This document shows positions 45,443-56,009 of a stretch of DNA of 64,000 bases, in pieces. Numbering within the stretch: position 1 is the stretch's first letter; every line of letters starts with the position of its first letter. The stretch is from the NCBI GenBank assembly GCA_030765045.1, contig CM060963.1, forward strand, positions 121,222,735-121,286,734. The letters run 5' to 3'. The notes under the pieces were generated by a model. It did no database searches and had not been told where the DNA came from. It saw only the letters and a list, made by a program, of their open reading frames with translations. The translations under genes were made by a program, and so were the position numbers. The stretch comes from Tenodera sinensis (taxonomy: Eukaryota; Arthropoda; Insecta; Mantodea; Mantidae).

Positions 45443-45753
45443 ATCACAAGGTATTATTATTTATTTATGCCAACAAACTTACTGTTGGTGTTTTTAAACA
45501 CACAAGCCGTGTGTGGGATATAAAGTACTTGCAATAGTAAGTCACCATTGGGGTAATTGTTTCTGATGTGAGACTGCCTTTGTGGTTTACCAGGAGAAAT
45601 ACGAACTGGCTTGAGAATTTAATGTCATTCTGGCAGTTTGTCACAATAGCTCAGTGGTAGAGCGTCCGCCCGGCAAGCGGAAGGTCTGTGGTTCAAATCC
45701 CAGTTGTGGCATTGAATTTTTAAGTTCCGGTTCTACCTCTTATCACAAGGTAT
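45443..45753 (+). mobile_element. SINE family 2 copy with 12-bp target duplication
   Basis: ATCACAAGGTAT flanks the insert (45443-45454 and 45742-45753). The insert is 287 bp. It starts with TATTATTTATTTATGCC, and about 185 bp later has a tRNA-like unit (45640-45710). The AT-rich tail-like end and the tRNA-like promoter point in opposite directions, unlike family 1. It interrupts the gene at 44033. Confidence 0.85.
45640..45710 (+). repeat. tRNA-like unit in SINE family 2 (not a tRNA gene)
   Basis: A 7-bp acceptor stem (GTCACAA with TTGTGGC), D stem (GCTC with GAGC), anticodon stem (TCCGC with GCGGA) and perfect box A (TAGCTCAGTGG) and box B (GGTTCAAATCC) are present. The anticodon loop CCGGCAA lacks U33 and the T stem has two mismatches. 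It is a SINE-borne relic that may still bind TFIIIC. Confidence 0.75.
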
Positions 45754-46344
45754 GTTTGAAATTTTCCAGTTTAGTGTATATTCTTGCATCTATGGAAGTG
45801 AGATTGTTTCTTTGTTTCAATGATTTCACATAAATTAAATTGTGCTTAAAAGCTAGAAAGAAACTCTAGTATTAGTATTACGTATTTCCTTTCAGCATGG
45901 CAAGAAAGCAATGGAAAGCAGATTTGAATTCTGCATACCAAAATTAGGTTTAGAGTGCTGATTAATCTCATGCCGCAGAAAAATAGTTTAAATTTGCAGG
46001 CCAGTGTAATTTACCGCACATTAAATTCACTCATTTCCAAGGAGGGCTATGCCCCCCCCTTGCCCCTCTTTTGTTATGTCCATGCTGTTATGCCTTTCCT
46101 ACTAACTATTCAAGTTCCAGCTATGACTCATTCATTGGAAGCCTATTCAAGGAATTGGAGTAGTGCAGTAAATACTTTTCTGTCCTCTCACTGTGTACAT
46201 AATTTTCAAATCAATGGTAAGGTAAGCTGTAAAAACTTTTCTCTCCAGTTAATTCTCATATTTGGACAAATGTTTCCTTACCAAGTATCTATATTTTTCT
46301 TATGTATAACATATATGATACAGTAAGCATCTTTCATTTATTAG

Positions 46345-46560
46345 TTTCATGGATAAATGAAGCTTATTATGCAAAAGTAGTGAGCACAAGTTAATGTCAT
46401 GGATAAATGAAACATATTATATAAAAGTAGTGAGTATAAGTTAATGTCATGGATAAATAAAACCTACTATGCATTAAAACTTTTATACAAATGTAGTGAG
46501 TACAAGTTATCCTGGGTAAGTGAAACCTATTATACAAGTGTAGTGGGTATAAGATAATAC
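46345..46560. repeat. Minisatellite, ~55-bp units (left block)
   Basis: Units share GTCATGGATAAATGAAACC, then TTATACAAA.GTAGTGAGTA and AAGTTAAT. The same array resumes at 47140-47310, so the element between is an insertion. Confidence 0.82.
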
Positions 46561-46561
46561 T

Positions 46562-47137
46562 ATGACATTGGTCGTACAACAATGTATGGATGAGAAGGAG
46601 GCAGTGGTGGCCTTGGATATGGGGAGTGATTGTGTATGTACCTGACCATAATAATGGCAGTAAAACACAAAAGGAAGGAGTCAAGAGCCTTCTCCAATTC
46701 TCGCTGAGTCATTGCACATATGTGTATGAAGGGTTCTCGAAAGGTCACATGACATCAGCTCCAGTATAAATAGGACCACACAGACAGCCCAAGCAGTTAG
46801 TTCAGTAGCATTTAGTTATGAGTGAGTTGTTGTTTAATTGTGTAAGTTGTCATGTGCAGTAGTTTTTAGTTAAGAGAGTGAGTAGGCAAACCTGTCAGTG
46901 AGTACATATGTGTCATTGAGTGATTGTATCATAGTAGTCAAGAAATAAGAGACAGTGAAAGTGGAGAAAGACATTGAAAGACTGAGAAAGATTATCAGAA
47001 GAACAATTGTGAATTGTAATAGCAGAGAACACTATAAACTGTGTTAGCAACAAGAAGGAAATTGTGCATTTGTAGAAAAATTTAAAGGACAATAAAGTGA
47101 TATAAAAGTAACTGGATTTTGCATCTTGCTGATTTTG
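46562..47137 (+). mobile_element. Probable solo LTR
   Basis: About 575 bp splits a minisatellite. It starts TGACATTGG and ends TTGTTACA. It contains a TATA box (TATAAATA, 46765-46772), an initiator-like TTCAGT about 30 bp downstream, and AATAAA at 47091-47096, in the order U3-R-U5. The target duplication is not clear (ACTA against AGTA). No second copy is seen in the window. Confidence 0.55.
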
Positions 47138-47139
47138 TT

Positions 47140-47310
47140 ACAGTATGAATAAATGAAACCTGTTATACAAAAGTAGTGAGTACAAATTAATCTCATGGAT
47201 AAATAAAACCTATTATACAAAAGTAGTGAGTACAAATTAATGTCATAGATAAATGATACCTATTATGCAAATGTAGTGGGTATTAGTTAATGTCATGATA
47301 AATCAAACCA
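47140..47310. repeat. Minisatellite, ~55-bp units (right block)
   Basis: Three units of ATGAATAAATGAAACC.GTTATACAAAAGTAGTGAGTA type continue the array at 46345. Confidence 0.82.
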
Positions 47311-47612
47311 TAGGAAAGTGTTTTAATTTCAAGAAAGTCAAGTCAAGAGTAATGTTTAACCTTTTGGACCTTATGATTTTAATTGCCTCTTTAATTTTCC
47401 ATAATTTTTATTTTCAAATTGTGATGTGGCAAAATAGTTCACATCCAAAACTTATTATGCCCTCTGGATTCCCAACAGGATGATTAAAGCATCAATTAGA
47501 TGTTATTTCATAATGTTTATACTATTTATTTCAAATAATTGCATTTGCATTACAATATTTTGATATGATTTTAAAATATAGAAAGATCATCACAGTTGCT
47601 GATAGTTCATTG

Positions 47613-47768
47613 TTAAGTGAAAAAGGTTTCAAAAACCCATTCTGGTAAATGTGTATTTACCCAGACACTCAGTTTGAAGTATAGTTCCATTGGTTGATAA
47701 CGTGGATGTGGATATTTATGCTCAAGTGCAAGTGTAAGAGCTTGTAAAACTGGCTCTTTGTCTGTTGT
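47613..47768 (-). CDS. Terminal exon of a short-chain dehydrogenase (SDR9C-like)
   Basis: On the minus strand an acceptor (TTCTACTGTTACAG) precedes 51 codons and a TAA at 47613. The peptide has DKEPVLQALTLALEHKYPHP, then RYQPMELYFKLSV and THLPEWVF. This is the C-terminal region of the SDR9C branch (retinol, 17-beta-hydroxysteroid or 3-hydroxybutyrate dehydrogenase-like), after the nucleotide-binding and YxxxK parts, which are not in the window. The exon begins in phase 0, matching the phase-0 donor of the exon at 51216, and the junction falls where family members have ...G-x-D-x-x-x-V-x-x-A. The substrate cannot be predicted. The reading frame is clean, so this is likely a live gene. Confidence 0.72.
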   Translation of the reverse strand, partial: TTDKEPVLQALTLALEHKYPHPRYQPMELYFKLSVWVNTHLPEWVFETFFT

Positions 47769-47801
47769 CTGTAACAGTAGAACAATGAGTATTAGTGACA
47801 T

Positions 47802-49813
47802 TATATATGTTAAAAGTTTTACATTAAAAAGTCTGTGTTAAAAAGAAAAGCCTGGTTTTTGAGCTTGAAAACCATATATCATGCATGGCAGACAGGTGCC
47901 TGCATTAACCTATTACAATAAATGTTTCCTTAAAAAATTAAAAAAGTGACAAATTACTGATTTTGAACTTAGAAAAAATGAAGAGACAGTTAATATTTTT
48001 TAACTTTACTTTTTGCAATGCTAAGTGGTTAGTTTAGGAAAAATAGTTTGTCAATGCATGCATGAAATTTGGTAAAGAATGTGAAAATTTGGTTCTTTGC
48101 ATTTTTATTATATTTATAATTTGTGTTTTCATGCTACAAATTAATATTTAATTGGTCCTGTAAAGCACTGCATTGAACTTGAAACCGAAATTATAATGTC
48201 AATATATATATTTGATAATGGAAAGAAACAAAAGGAGATTCTAGTCAATAGTTAAGGGGAAGACGTAATAAAGCTGAATAAGTTAAAGTCTCAAGAATGG
48301 AAGCCTAGGCAGATTTAAATGAGTGATAAGGTTACAATTGTTGTTTGTACTCAGCCTTAGTTATTCAGCGGGCTGATTCCTATCTTACCATGACGTGCTC
48401 TAAAGTTAGCCAATGGAAATCGCTTCCTTCATGTTGCTCGCGCAAAAACAAATGCAACGCAACACACACTCGTCTTGAATCGAGTCGAGATAATGCACGT
48501 GCAACTTGGGAGTTGTACGTAAGCTAGCACGTATACATAATTCGGCGGTTGCTAAAGGGTGACAAAGTTAAAGCGTTGTAACGTTGTAGTTGAAGTTACA
48601 AAGTTACATTCTATTTAAATATCGTCGGCAGTTCTCTACAAATCTGGAAATTTACAAATAAAGTGATATGTTGGTTGATTCTTCGTTTGGTTCCATTCCT
48701 ACCATAACTCACGCATACCCTGCAGATTAGGACCTCTTGCTAGAGCTAGTCCGGACACCAAACACGAGATCTTATAGGTCTTAAAGGCGACGTCTTCGAA
48801 GGAGAGGAGCGTTTGCGTCAAACTTTAAACTCATTTTTTCTCAATTTATTTTTTTCAGCATTTTTTCCTGTTCAAAAGGCTTGTTGGATTGCAGTTTATA
48901 AATTTATAATCTTGAAATCTTCAGGAGAGCTTCAGGAATCAGATTTTAAAATGTTTGTGCACCAATTAAAAAATTAAATGGTTCAGTTTAATAAAAAGAA
49001 AAATGTAAAGTTATTGACAGTGAAGCAATATAACTTAAAAAAATACAGAATTACAAAAGATAAGTGAAGTTTTAGTAACTAATATTTACAAATATTTTGT
49101 AGTTCAGTTTAAATTAATTATTTTCCATAAGTCACATTGAAAATGTTGAGAAATTCAATAACATATGTATGAAAAACGTTTTTCTCTTTAACTAATTAAA
49201 ATTTTTAAAAATTCCTGCATAATAGGTGCTGTATGTTTGTATAAAGCTCAAATTAAACCTTTGGGAGCAATGCAATAAATTGTAGGGTGTAAGGAGTATT
49301 GTTAATTGTGATCATTCTGGAAACATTATTCTGACTGTATACATATTTTAAATGTTATTTTTTGTTATTTATCATTCAGAAACATATTGATTTATGCATA
49401 TTTTAAATTTTACATACTCCCCAACAACTTATCGCATATCCCAGGTTGAACATGTCTGCCTTAGATGATCCCAGAATACTTAAAAAAAGGCCTGGGCCCT
49501 AACAGCCGAGTTGTTGATGGGCCCTTAAACATTACACACTCACTCTTTGAAGGAAAGGTCAGTTATTCTCCTGCTTACCACTGGTGTAATAATGTCAGCA
49601 AACATTATATTAATTAGTATATATTTGATCCCCTTGGGAATGCTACAAAAGTACATTGTTCACATTTATAAGCAGCATGAAGACTAGCTTCAGAGAATAG
49701 AATCATAGAAGCAGTTATGTTCAGAACAGTGTATACAGACTGGCTACTGTAAAACACATTTAAAGAATTTAAATAAAGGCCTCTTGTAACTCCAGAGGCA
49801 GTAGTAAGTGTTA
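47802..49813. other. AT-rich intron sequence
   Basis: This is most of the intron between the two dehydrogenase exons. About 48345-48780 is GC-richer, with an AATAAA near 48657, and could be an old solo LTR, but I find no matching ends. No gene is seen. Confidence 0.45.
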
Positions 49814-51134
49814 CAAGGGTAATCCTAAAGCTAAGGTCTCCAAAGCACTGGTGTTTCAGGGAAACTGTTTGCGTGGATGTTGGCCATACTGCTTCTTTCC
49901 TTCCCCCCTCCACTCTCTACAGACACCACTACACATCCACTGGGGCTCTCAGACTTGGCTTGGCAGTCAGTTGTAATGGAGCTCCTGTTAGTGACTACCA
50001 CCAGGTGCGAAGTTCGCGTAGTTATTTGGTTTTTGAGTGCAAAAGGGGTTAAACCAATTGAAATTCATCGACGGTTGGTGGAAGTATATGGAGAGTCTTG
50101 TATGGATGTCAAAAATGTCCGCAAGTGGTGTAGAGAGTTTGCAGATGGTGTCACAGAAATTCACGATGAGGAAAGAAGTGGGAGACCGTCAATTCCCGAT
50201 GAAACAATTGCAAAAGTTGAATAAATCGTGCTTCAAGATCGGTGCATCACTCTTGATGAGCTCTGCATTGTTGTTCCTGAGATTTCTCAAAGCACCATTC
50301 ACAGGACTTTAACTAAAGAGTCGAAATTTTGGAAGTTGTGTGCAAGATGGGTCCCAAGAATGCTGACAGAAGATCACAAAAGGCAACGAGCTGAAAGTTC
50401 CCACCAATTTCTTCAAGCTATGCTTATGAAAAGGACAATCTTTTGGATTCAATAGTCACAGGTGCTGAAACTTGGACTTTCCACTTCACACCTGAGACAA
50501 AACAACAATCTCGTGAGTGGTGGCATTCCGCTTCACCCAAGCCCCAAAAGTTCATAAGAACACAGTCTACCGGTAAAGTCATGGCAAATGTGTCTTGGGA
50601 TTGAAAGGGGATATTGTTGGTTGACTTTGTGGATCCTGGGACAACAATCAATGCAGACAGGTATTGCCAGACATTAAGAAAACTCAGACGGGCAATTCAA
50701 AGCCAAAGAAGAGGAATGTTGAGCAAGGGCATCAGCCTTCTCCACAATAACGCTCGCCCCCACACTGCCCATCAAACTATGGATCTCCTGCATCAGTTTG
50801 GATGAGATATCATCACCCACCCACCCTATGCTTCAGACTTAGCACCCAGTGACTACAACTTGTTTCCCAAATTGAAAGAACACTTGGCTGGAAGGCGCTT
50901 TAGTGATGATGATGATGAGGTGAAAGATGAGATCCAACGCTTCTTCAAGAGCATGGCAGTGGACTGGTATAATATGGGTTTACAAAATCTGCCACAGCAT
51001 TTACAAATATGCGTCGAACAAAATGACGAATAGAAAAATGTTTAGGCTTAAAATCTAGGTAACATTTGTTGTCAATAAACGTTTATTTAAATTTTTAAAA
51101 AATTGGAGACCTTAGTTTTGGGATTACCCTTGTA
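49812..51134 (+). mobile_element. Inactive mariner element (~1319 bp)
   Basis: TA duplications (49812-49813 and 51133-51134) flank inverted repeats of about 30 bp beginning CAAGGGTAATCC and sharing CTAAGGTCTCC. The plus-strand transposase begins near 49976 and is broken by stops and frameshifts. Recognisable parts are the helix-turn-helix (AKGVKPIEIHRRL), a CREFADGVTEIHDEERSGRP block, WVPRMLTEDHKR, GAETWTFHF, LLHNNARPHTAHQ and PPYASDLAPSDYNLF. Compared with the DD34D family, the first Asp (GDETW) is Ala and the second (HDNARPH) is Asn, so catalysis is lost twice over. It lies 82 bp from the dehydrogenase exon. Confidence 0.93.
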
Positions 51135-51215
51135 CATCATGCCCACTCAATGGTAAAGTAAAACTAATTTCTCCTACATCTATCTAGTTTAGACAAATGT
51201 TTGTCACCTACTTAC

Positions 51216-51358
51216 CCCAAGTGTAGAGTATTTTATCATATTTTTTATAAGCCCATCAAAATATTCCTTTGTATAAGCTTTTTGCACTGCTTCAGGTATC
51301 TGCTCCCATAGATAGGCTGCATCTCTACGAATGGACTCTGGAGTAAACACTCCTGTAG
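51216..51358 (-). CDS. Internal exon of the short-chain dehydrogenase (SDR9C-like)
   Basis: A 143-bp minus-strand exon lies between an acceptor (TTTTAAATTTAG) and a strong donor (TTGGG|GTAAGT). Its 47 full codons read TGVFTPESIRRDAAYLWEQI, then PEAVQKAYTKEYFDGLIKNM and IKYSTLG. The W..(I/L)PE.V..AYG.EYF pattern is characteristic of the helical region after the active site in SDR9C enzymes. The donor is in phase 0 and joins cleanly to 47768. Upstream exons with the Rossmann TGxxxGxG and catalytic YxxxK motifs would lie at higher coordinates; I did not find them before the window ends, so they are probably beyond large introns. An alternative acceptor (CTACAG) 6 nt inside is possible. Confidence 0.75.
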
Positions 51359-51359
51359 C

Positions 51360-52300
51360 TAAATTTAAAACAATGTCATTATGAGGAAGAAAATGCCAGA
51401 AAGAGAGGGAAAGGAATTTTAGGAAATGACTTTAGGAGGATATACTACTTTAAACATTAAATTATACTAATAGTCCATGTTTAGAAAGTTCCCTGGATTC
51501 TTAAGTAAAAAATATTTAAATCTGCTTTTTTCTATTTCTGGAATAGGCATTATTCTCAAGTGTGCTTTTGGAAATAACTTTTTCTCTACAGTTTATTAAT
51601 TTTATATTTTAACAGCTCCTATGTAGTGATAATAAGCACAAAAAATATTTTTAATAAATAATCCAGGTTTAATGAATCTGAATGCAACATTATGACTGAT
51701 AAGGAATGTGTAAGGAGGGCAGCAATGTAACCTTTACAAATTTTAATCTCTAAGGCCCTGATTTGCATGCAAATGCCTGTTTTAATATACTTTAGTTACA
51801 CTTATAAAACTTTGTAGTTATTCATTTCATGATTTATGGATTCCAAATAGCTATGTGTTTTCCATATATGTTTGCATATTTTGGCCTTTTGAGAACAAAA
51901 TTCATGCATAATGCATGCTTTGTATTTTGTTTTGTTCAATATAACATTCTATATAGATGTTTTAATAAATACAAATCATTTTATGGTTTTGATGCGTATC
52001 ATGTTACTATGGAAAAATGCATTTTATGAATGAACCTTCTTAAAACCTGAGATCACTATGTCATTTGCCTGATGAGAAAAGGTGAAAGGTAAGCTTGTGG
52101 GTATGTTACCTGGCAATAAACACAATGTAATTGGGACTGCCTACCACCCCTTTGTTTTTCCTCGTTACACAGGATTTATCTAGAGCCCCTGCTAACTTCC
52201 CTGAAACAAAACAGCAAAAGAGAATGTTTGCTGTTTGAATACTGCAGATTGGTGTACGTCTGTGAAACATTATTAGGAGCTGTTAAGGCACCTGTCAAAA
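51360..52300. other. AT-rich intron or intergenic sequence
   Basis: It is probably the next upstream intron of the dehydrogenase gene. Nothing else is recognised. Confidence 0.45.
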
Positions 52301-52432
52301 GTTCAAGAGACCTTTGTGTAAATGGATTGAGAGAAAGGAATTTTTAAGGTCAGATGATGATGTATTGGGACTGCTGTAACAAAAGTATGCCAAGTTTCAC
52401 CTTTCATTAACTGCAATTTAAATAATTGTTCT

Positions 52433-54394
52433 TTGCAAGATTTGAAAACCATTATGGAGGTGGTGCTTGAGAAACTGTTGTCTAGTATTTTAGAAATGAA
52501 AGCCGAATTGAAAAATGTAAACTTTGAAATGAAAAAGTTGGGAAGCGAAGTAACAACATTGAACTCCATGATGGAAGAAATGAAGGTAGAAATAAAGGGC
52601 AAAAAGGAAGAAATGAAGGCAGAAATGAATTCCAGAATGGAGAAGATGGATGCGAAAATCAAATCCAGGATGGAGAAGATAAAGCTGGAGCTATTGCCAA
52701 AGATTGACAAGCATCTCGCCTGCATAAAGGAAGATGTGAGAAACCTCGGCCAATGCTTTAACTCCCTGGAGGACATATGCTAACAGCTTGGTGTGCTGGA
52801 AGGCAGATTTCACAGTAAGGAACTGAATGCCAAGGATGGATGGATAGCACCGACCTGAGAAGGGAGGACCTAGCGGCTGAGGTAACAGCTATGTCCCTCT
52901 CGCAGAACAGAAGTGTACAACATGATGGAGACAAAGAGCCAACTCAGGGACATCTACAAGAATCCCCTAGTGGGGTGTATTGAGGATGTAGCCAATTAGG
53001 ACACATTGTGAAGGACTGTCAGCGGCAAAGCCCAAGAGCAAGTGAGAGACAAGTGACATGGGACAGGAGGAACCATCAAGCGACACAGTGTGCCTTTGAC
53101 TGCAGGGTGGAGGACATCACCATGGATTGTAGGGTACAGGAGAAGCCATGCTGGATAGTGGTGAATATGGGTGAAGGATTGACTATGGTCTGACTTGACG
53201 TGGGAAGGGTTTGCCGCCAAGGAAACCAGATTAGACTTACCAGATAGTGGCGGCATCAGGGGACTCCTTGGCTGTGGAGGAGATGGGCTGGCTGGAGTTG
53301 ACCTCTGGGCAGAACATTATGAGTTTCTGGGTATTCATTGTGAGTCTGACAAAGTGTTACTGGGACTAGATGCCCTCAGGGGCCAGCAGATGATGATCAG
53401 TGTTGGCTGGAGGGTCCTGTGAGTTGGACAAGACTAGATAAAGCACCGAAGCTCCAGCACACATATTGAGATCTTCAGAGTAAACCTGGCAGAGGTCATG
53501 AGTGGGCTTGCCAGGAGCAAGATGGCTGTGAAAGTGCACCAGGAAGGTCAGGGGTGATGGAACTTCATGGGCCATTTTCACACTGTGTGCAGGATGGCCC
53601 ATCAACATGCCCAGGTGGAGGGCAACTGGACGAAGACCTGTCATGACCAATGAGTCTGCCACAGTGGTTTCAAGCAGGATGGCATACATTGCCCAGCCTG
53701 GACCAAAGGGCACTACTAAATAACCATGGCAAGGACCATACCATGTGGAGAAGAGGTTTGGTGACATAGCCTAGTGCATCCAGAGGCTGCCCCAAGGGAA
53801 GATGCTAGTGGTATCCTTGGTTCATCTAGCTCACTATCATGCTGCTGTTTGGGATGAACAGTTCTGAGGAGGGAGGAGTGTGATGGCAGCCACATGGCTC
53901 AAAAAATGCAATCTCACATCACTACGCTGCTAGTCAATGAGCAACCAGTGAACAGGGTAACATTGGTGAGCCAGAACGAAGGCTGGTTCTAGACAGTATG
54001 AGAAGCTTTAAAAAATGTAATTCCAAAGAAATTGACAGCACCCAATTTTCGGCTATATGGAATGGTTGGATGGCCAGAGAAGGCAGTGTTGGGACAGTGT
54101 GTGTTGAGAGAGTTTGAGTGAGTGCATGGTCAGAGACGGTTTTAGACAGTTAATCATAGAAGTTGTTTGTGTACATTGAGCAGTAATAGTTTCAAGGTTA
54201 TGATAGAAATGAACAGCTGTGAGCTGCAAGGTCACAATGAATTTTAAATTTTTTTAACAATAAAACAGAGAACTGTGTTCTGTAATTCAGTTTTAGAGAC
54301 ATAAAGTTACATTAAAAGCAACTGTACTTGTCATTTGTCAAAATATATACTCCCAAAGAATATTTACAATGCCAATGCTAAAAGGGATGTTACA
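52433..54394 (+). pseudogene. 5'-truncated LTR retrotransposon remnant: gag fragment, purine tract and 3' LTR
   Basis: A 116-codon frame (52433-52783) encodes a coiled coil made of EMKAE/MEKMDAKIKSR-type repeats. Downstream, around 52995-53040, a single zinc knuckle remnant reads GCSQLGHIVKDCQRQ. The region to 53860 is broken by stops. A polypurine tract GAGGAGGGAGGAG (53866-53878) directly precedes TGTGATGGCAGCC (53879), taken as the start of a 3' LTR that runs to about 54394 with AATAAAA near 54260. No 5' LTR or RT motif is seen. It is a different lineage from A-C because it has a zinc knuckle. Confidence 0.6.
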
Positions 54395-54555
54395 TTAAAA
54401 ATAGTGGAGGGAACTGACATCATTGATGTGGATGCATGTTGGCCCAAGTATTATGGGAAAACAACTGAGTGATGAATCAACAGCGAGAAATACTTCTAGA
54501 AGTGCAAAGATGATGTTTTCCTCTGTATCGTTCTCTGAATTTCATTATTTCACAG

Positions 54556-54677
54556 ATCATCCTGGCAGAGTGGTTGCTCGTCCATTCATTGGAAGCATAG
54601 GCCATCACTACTTCAATTATCTTAACCACTACCAAGGAATGGTCTCTTATGAATCAGTTGAGAAGAGTGACAAGTAA
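54556..54677 (+). CDS. Possible terminal exon, unidentified
   Basis: After a good acceptor (TTTCATTATTTCACAG) 40 codons run to TAA at 54675: HPGRVVARPFIGSIGHHYFN, then YLNHYQGMVSYESVEKSDK. The composition looks protein-like and differs from the AT-rich flanks. I cannot assign a family. It lies on the strand opposite to the dehydrogenase exons. It could also be part of a retrocopy. Confidence 0.3.
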
Positions 54678-54679
54678 CA

Positions 54680-55348
54680 AACAAATCAACAAAAAACAAT
54701 GAGCTCAAGAGGATTTAATATTATATAATGACTTCTAATGATAGTACAGCATTCTTGGATGAAGTAGCCCTATACAATGTGCAGTAATACTCTTACTGCA
54801 CAATGGCTGTGTCTGTGAAAATGCATTAATGGTTTCCTCTGATAACATGAGCTGTTTGAGTGGGAACTAAAGTTTTGTTGCGTCTGACTTCAGTGCAACT
54901 ATTTATAATAGTGGTAATTTTGATAGGATCATTAAAAATAGCAAATCAGGAGCTAATAAAAAGTTACATAAGATCTTTGAAGAAAATAATAGTTTTTTGA
55001 TGCATGTTAGCTTTCCCTTTCATATGTTCATATACATTACTCATTTTGGAAGAACTTAATAGATCTTCCATGTTGAAAAGAACTAAGCCCAATGACTTAT
55101 TTTCTCAGTAAACATGTTAGTTACATACAAAACACTGCTATTGTGAGTTGGATATGCTGTGTATACACTTCATGTGCACAAACAAATGCGGCTCATTTTA
55201 CATTAGAAGTGAAGTAAAACAAAACTTAGGAAATTGCATTTCTGCCTTACAACAATGAACAATTAAATTAAAAATGGTAGGGAAGTTTAAGTTATAGTTA
55301 ATAAGGAAAACGACGACATTTAAAATGCAAAGTAGGAATTGAAGTTAA
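54680..55348. other. AT-rich spacer
   Basis: No feature is recognised. Confidence 0.5.
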
Positions 55349-55605
55349 AGTGAAGAGGTGTATATTTTAAATATTTTTTGTTTGTTAATGACACTGTTAA
55401 TTACCAGGATTATATCAGCACAGCAGTGTGCAGGAATTTCATCCAACAGGAATTCTTTTGAATGCCAATAAATCTACTGACATGGGATTGTCGATTTTAA
55501 GCATACTTAAAAGCTGTCTCTTAGGGCCAGGTTTGAACCCACAACCTTGAGCTCAGTAGGCCAGCATCTAACTAACTGAGCCACCCAGACAACTCTAGTG
55601 AAGAG
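55349..55605 (-). mobile_element. tRNA-derived SINE, family 1
   Basis: AGTGAAGAG flanks it (55349-55357 and 55597-55605). On the minus strand the tRNA-like head (TGGCTCAGTTAGTTAGATGC, then GGTTCAAACCTGG) is followed by a body matching the SINE at 33231 and an AT-rich tail. Confidence 0.85.
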
Positions 55606-56005
55606 AGGAAATACAAATATGAAAGATAATTAGTGAAGAAAAGAAATTCCATGATAGGTCAAAACCACATAACCTAGCAGCAGGACAAATGAGGGCAATA
55701 TAATTGTAGGAATAGTGCCAGAAGCAGGAATGCACCAGGGAACATGAGATGACCACTGATGAGATATACCAAGACTGGTATGTGCTGGAAAATCTAAGCC
55801 ATTGAGAGTTAAGATTTATTCTGCATAGCCAAAGGTTTTTAAGAATAGAGATTTGTGCCATAGCAGATCAAATTAATTACCATCCATGAAGGAACATAAA
55901 GGGGATGCTGCTCAGGAGAATTAGTGACCATTGGCCTTGGATGTAATACAAGATTGGTATTTGTTATCTTCTTATTGAAAAGTGTAAAGCACTGTGAAAC
56001 AAAGT
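55606..56005. other. Spacer left of element C
   Basis: No feature is recognised. Confidence 0.5.
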
Positions 56006-56009
56006 AAAG

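Larger units (their letters stand above)
43469..46081 (+). mobile_element. Candidate DNA transposon carrying an uncharacterised Cys-rich protein gene (decayed)
   Basis: The left ~180 bp (AAGGAGGGGGCGCATGTTGG, AATTCATTATTCTGTTG, TATTAATTTGTGCTAAATAAA, CAATAGTCT) and the right ~60 bp (GCACATTAAATTC, ATTTCCAAGGAGGGC, CCCCTTGCCCC) match, in the same order, the two halves of the short element at 12457-19802 read on its minus strand. Between these ends lies the gene at 44033-45420 and a SINE insertion (45455-45741). The terminal bases themselves are worn and no clear target duplication is visible. The boundaries are therefore taken from the better-preserved short copy. Confidence 0.65.

Noticed and set aside
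45640..45710. A functional tRNA gene
   Set aside because: U33 is missing, the T stem is mismatched, and the unit is embedded in a SINE with target duplications; other copies are more decayed.
48345..48780. Solo LTR in the dehydrogenase intron
   Set aside because: It is GC-richer and has AATAAA, but I could not find TG...CA ends with a target duplication or a second copy.
49877..50224. An intact host gene at the mariner N-terminal frame
   Set aside because: It continues in broken frames through all mariner motifs and is bounded by mariner inverted repeats and TA duplications.
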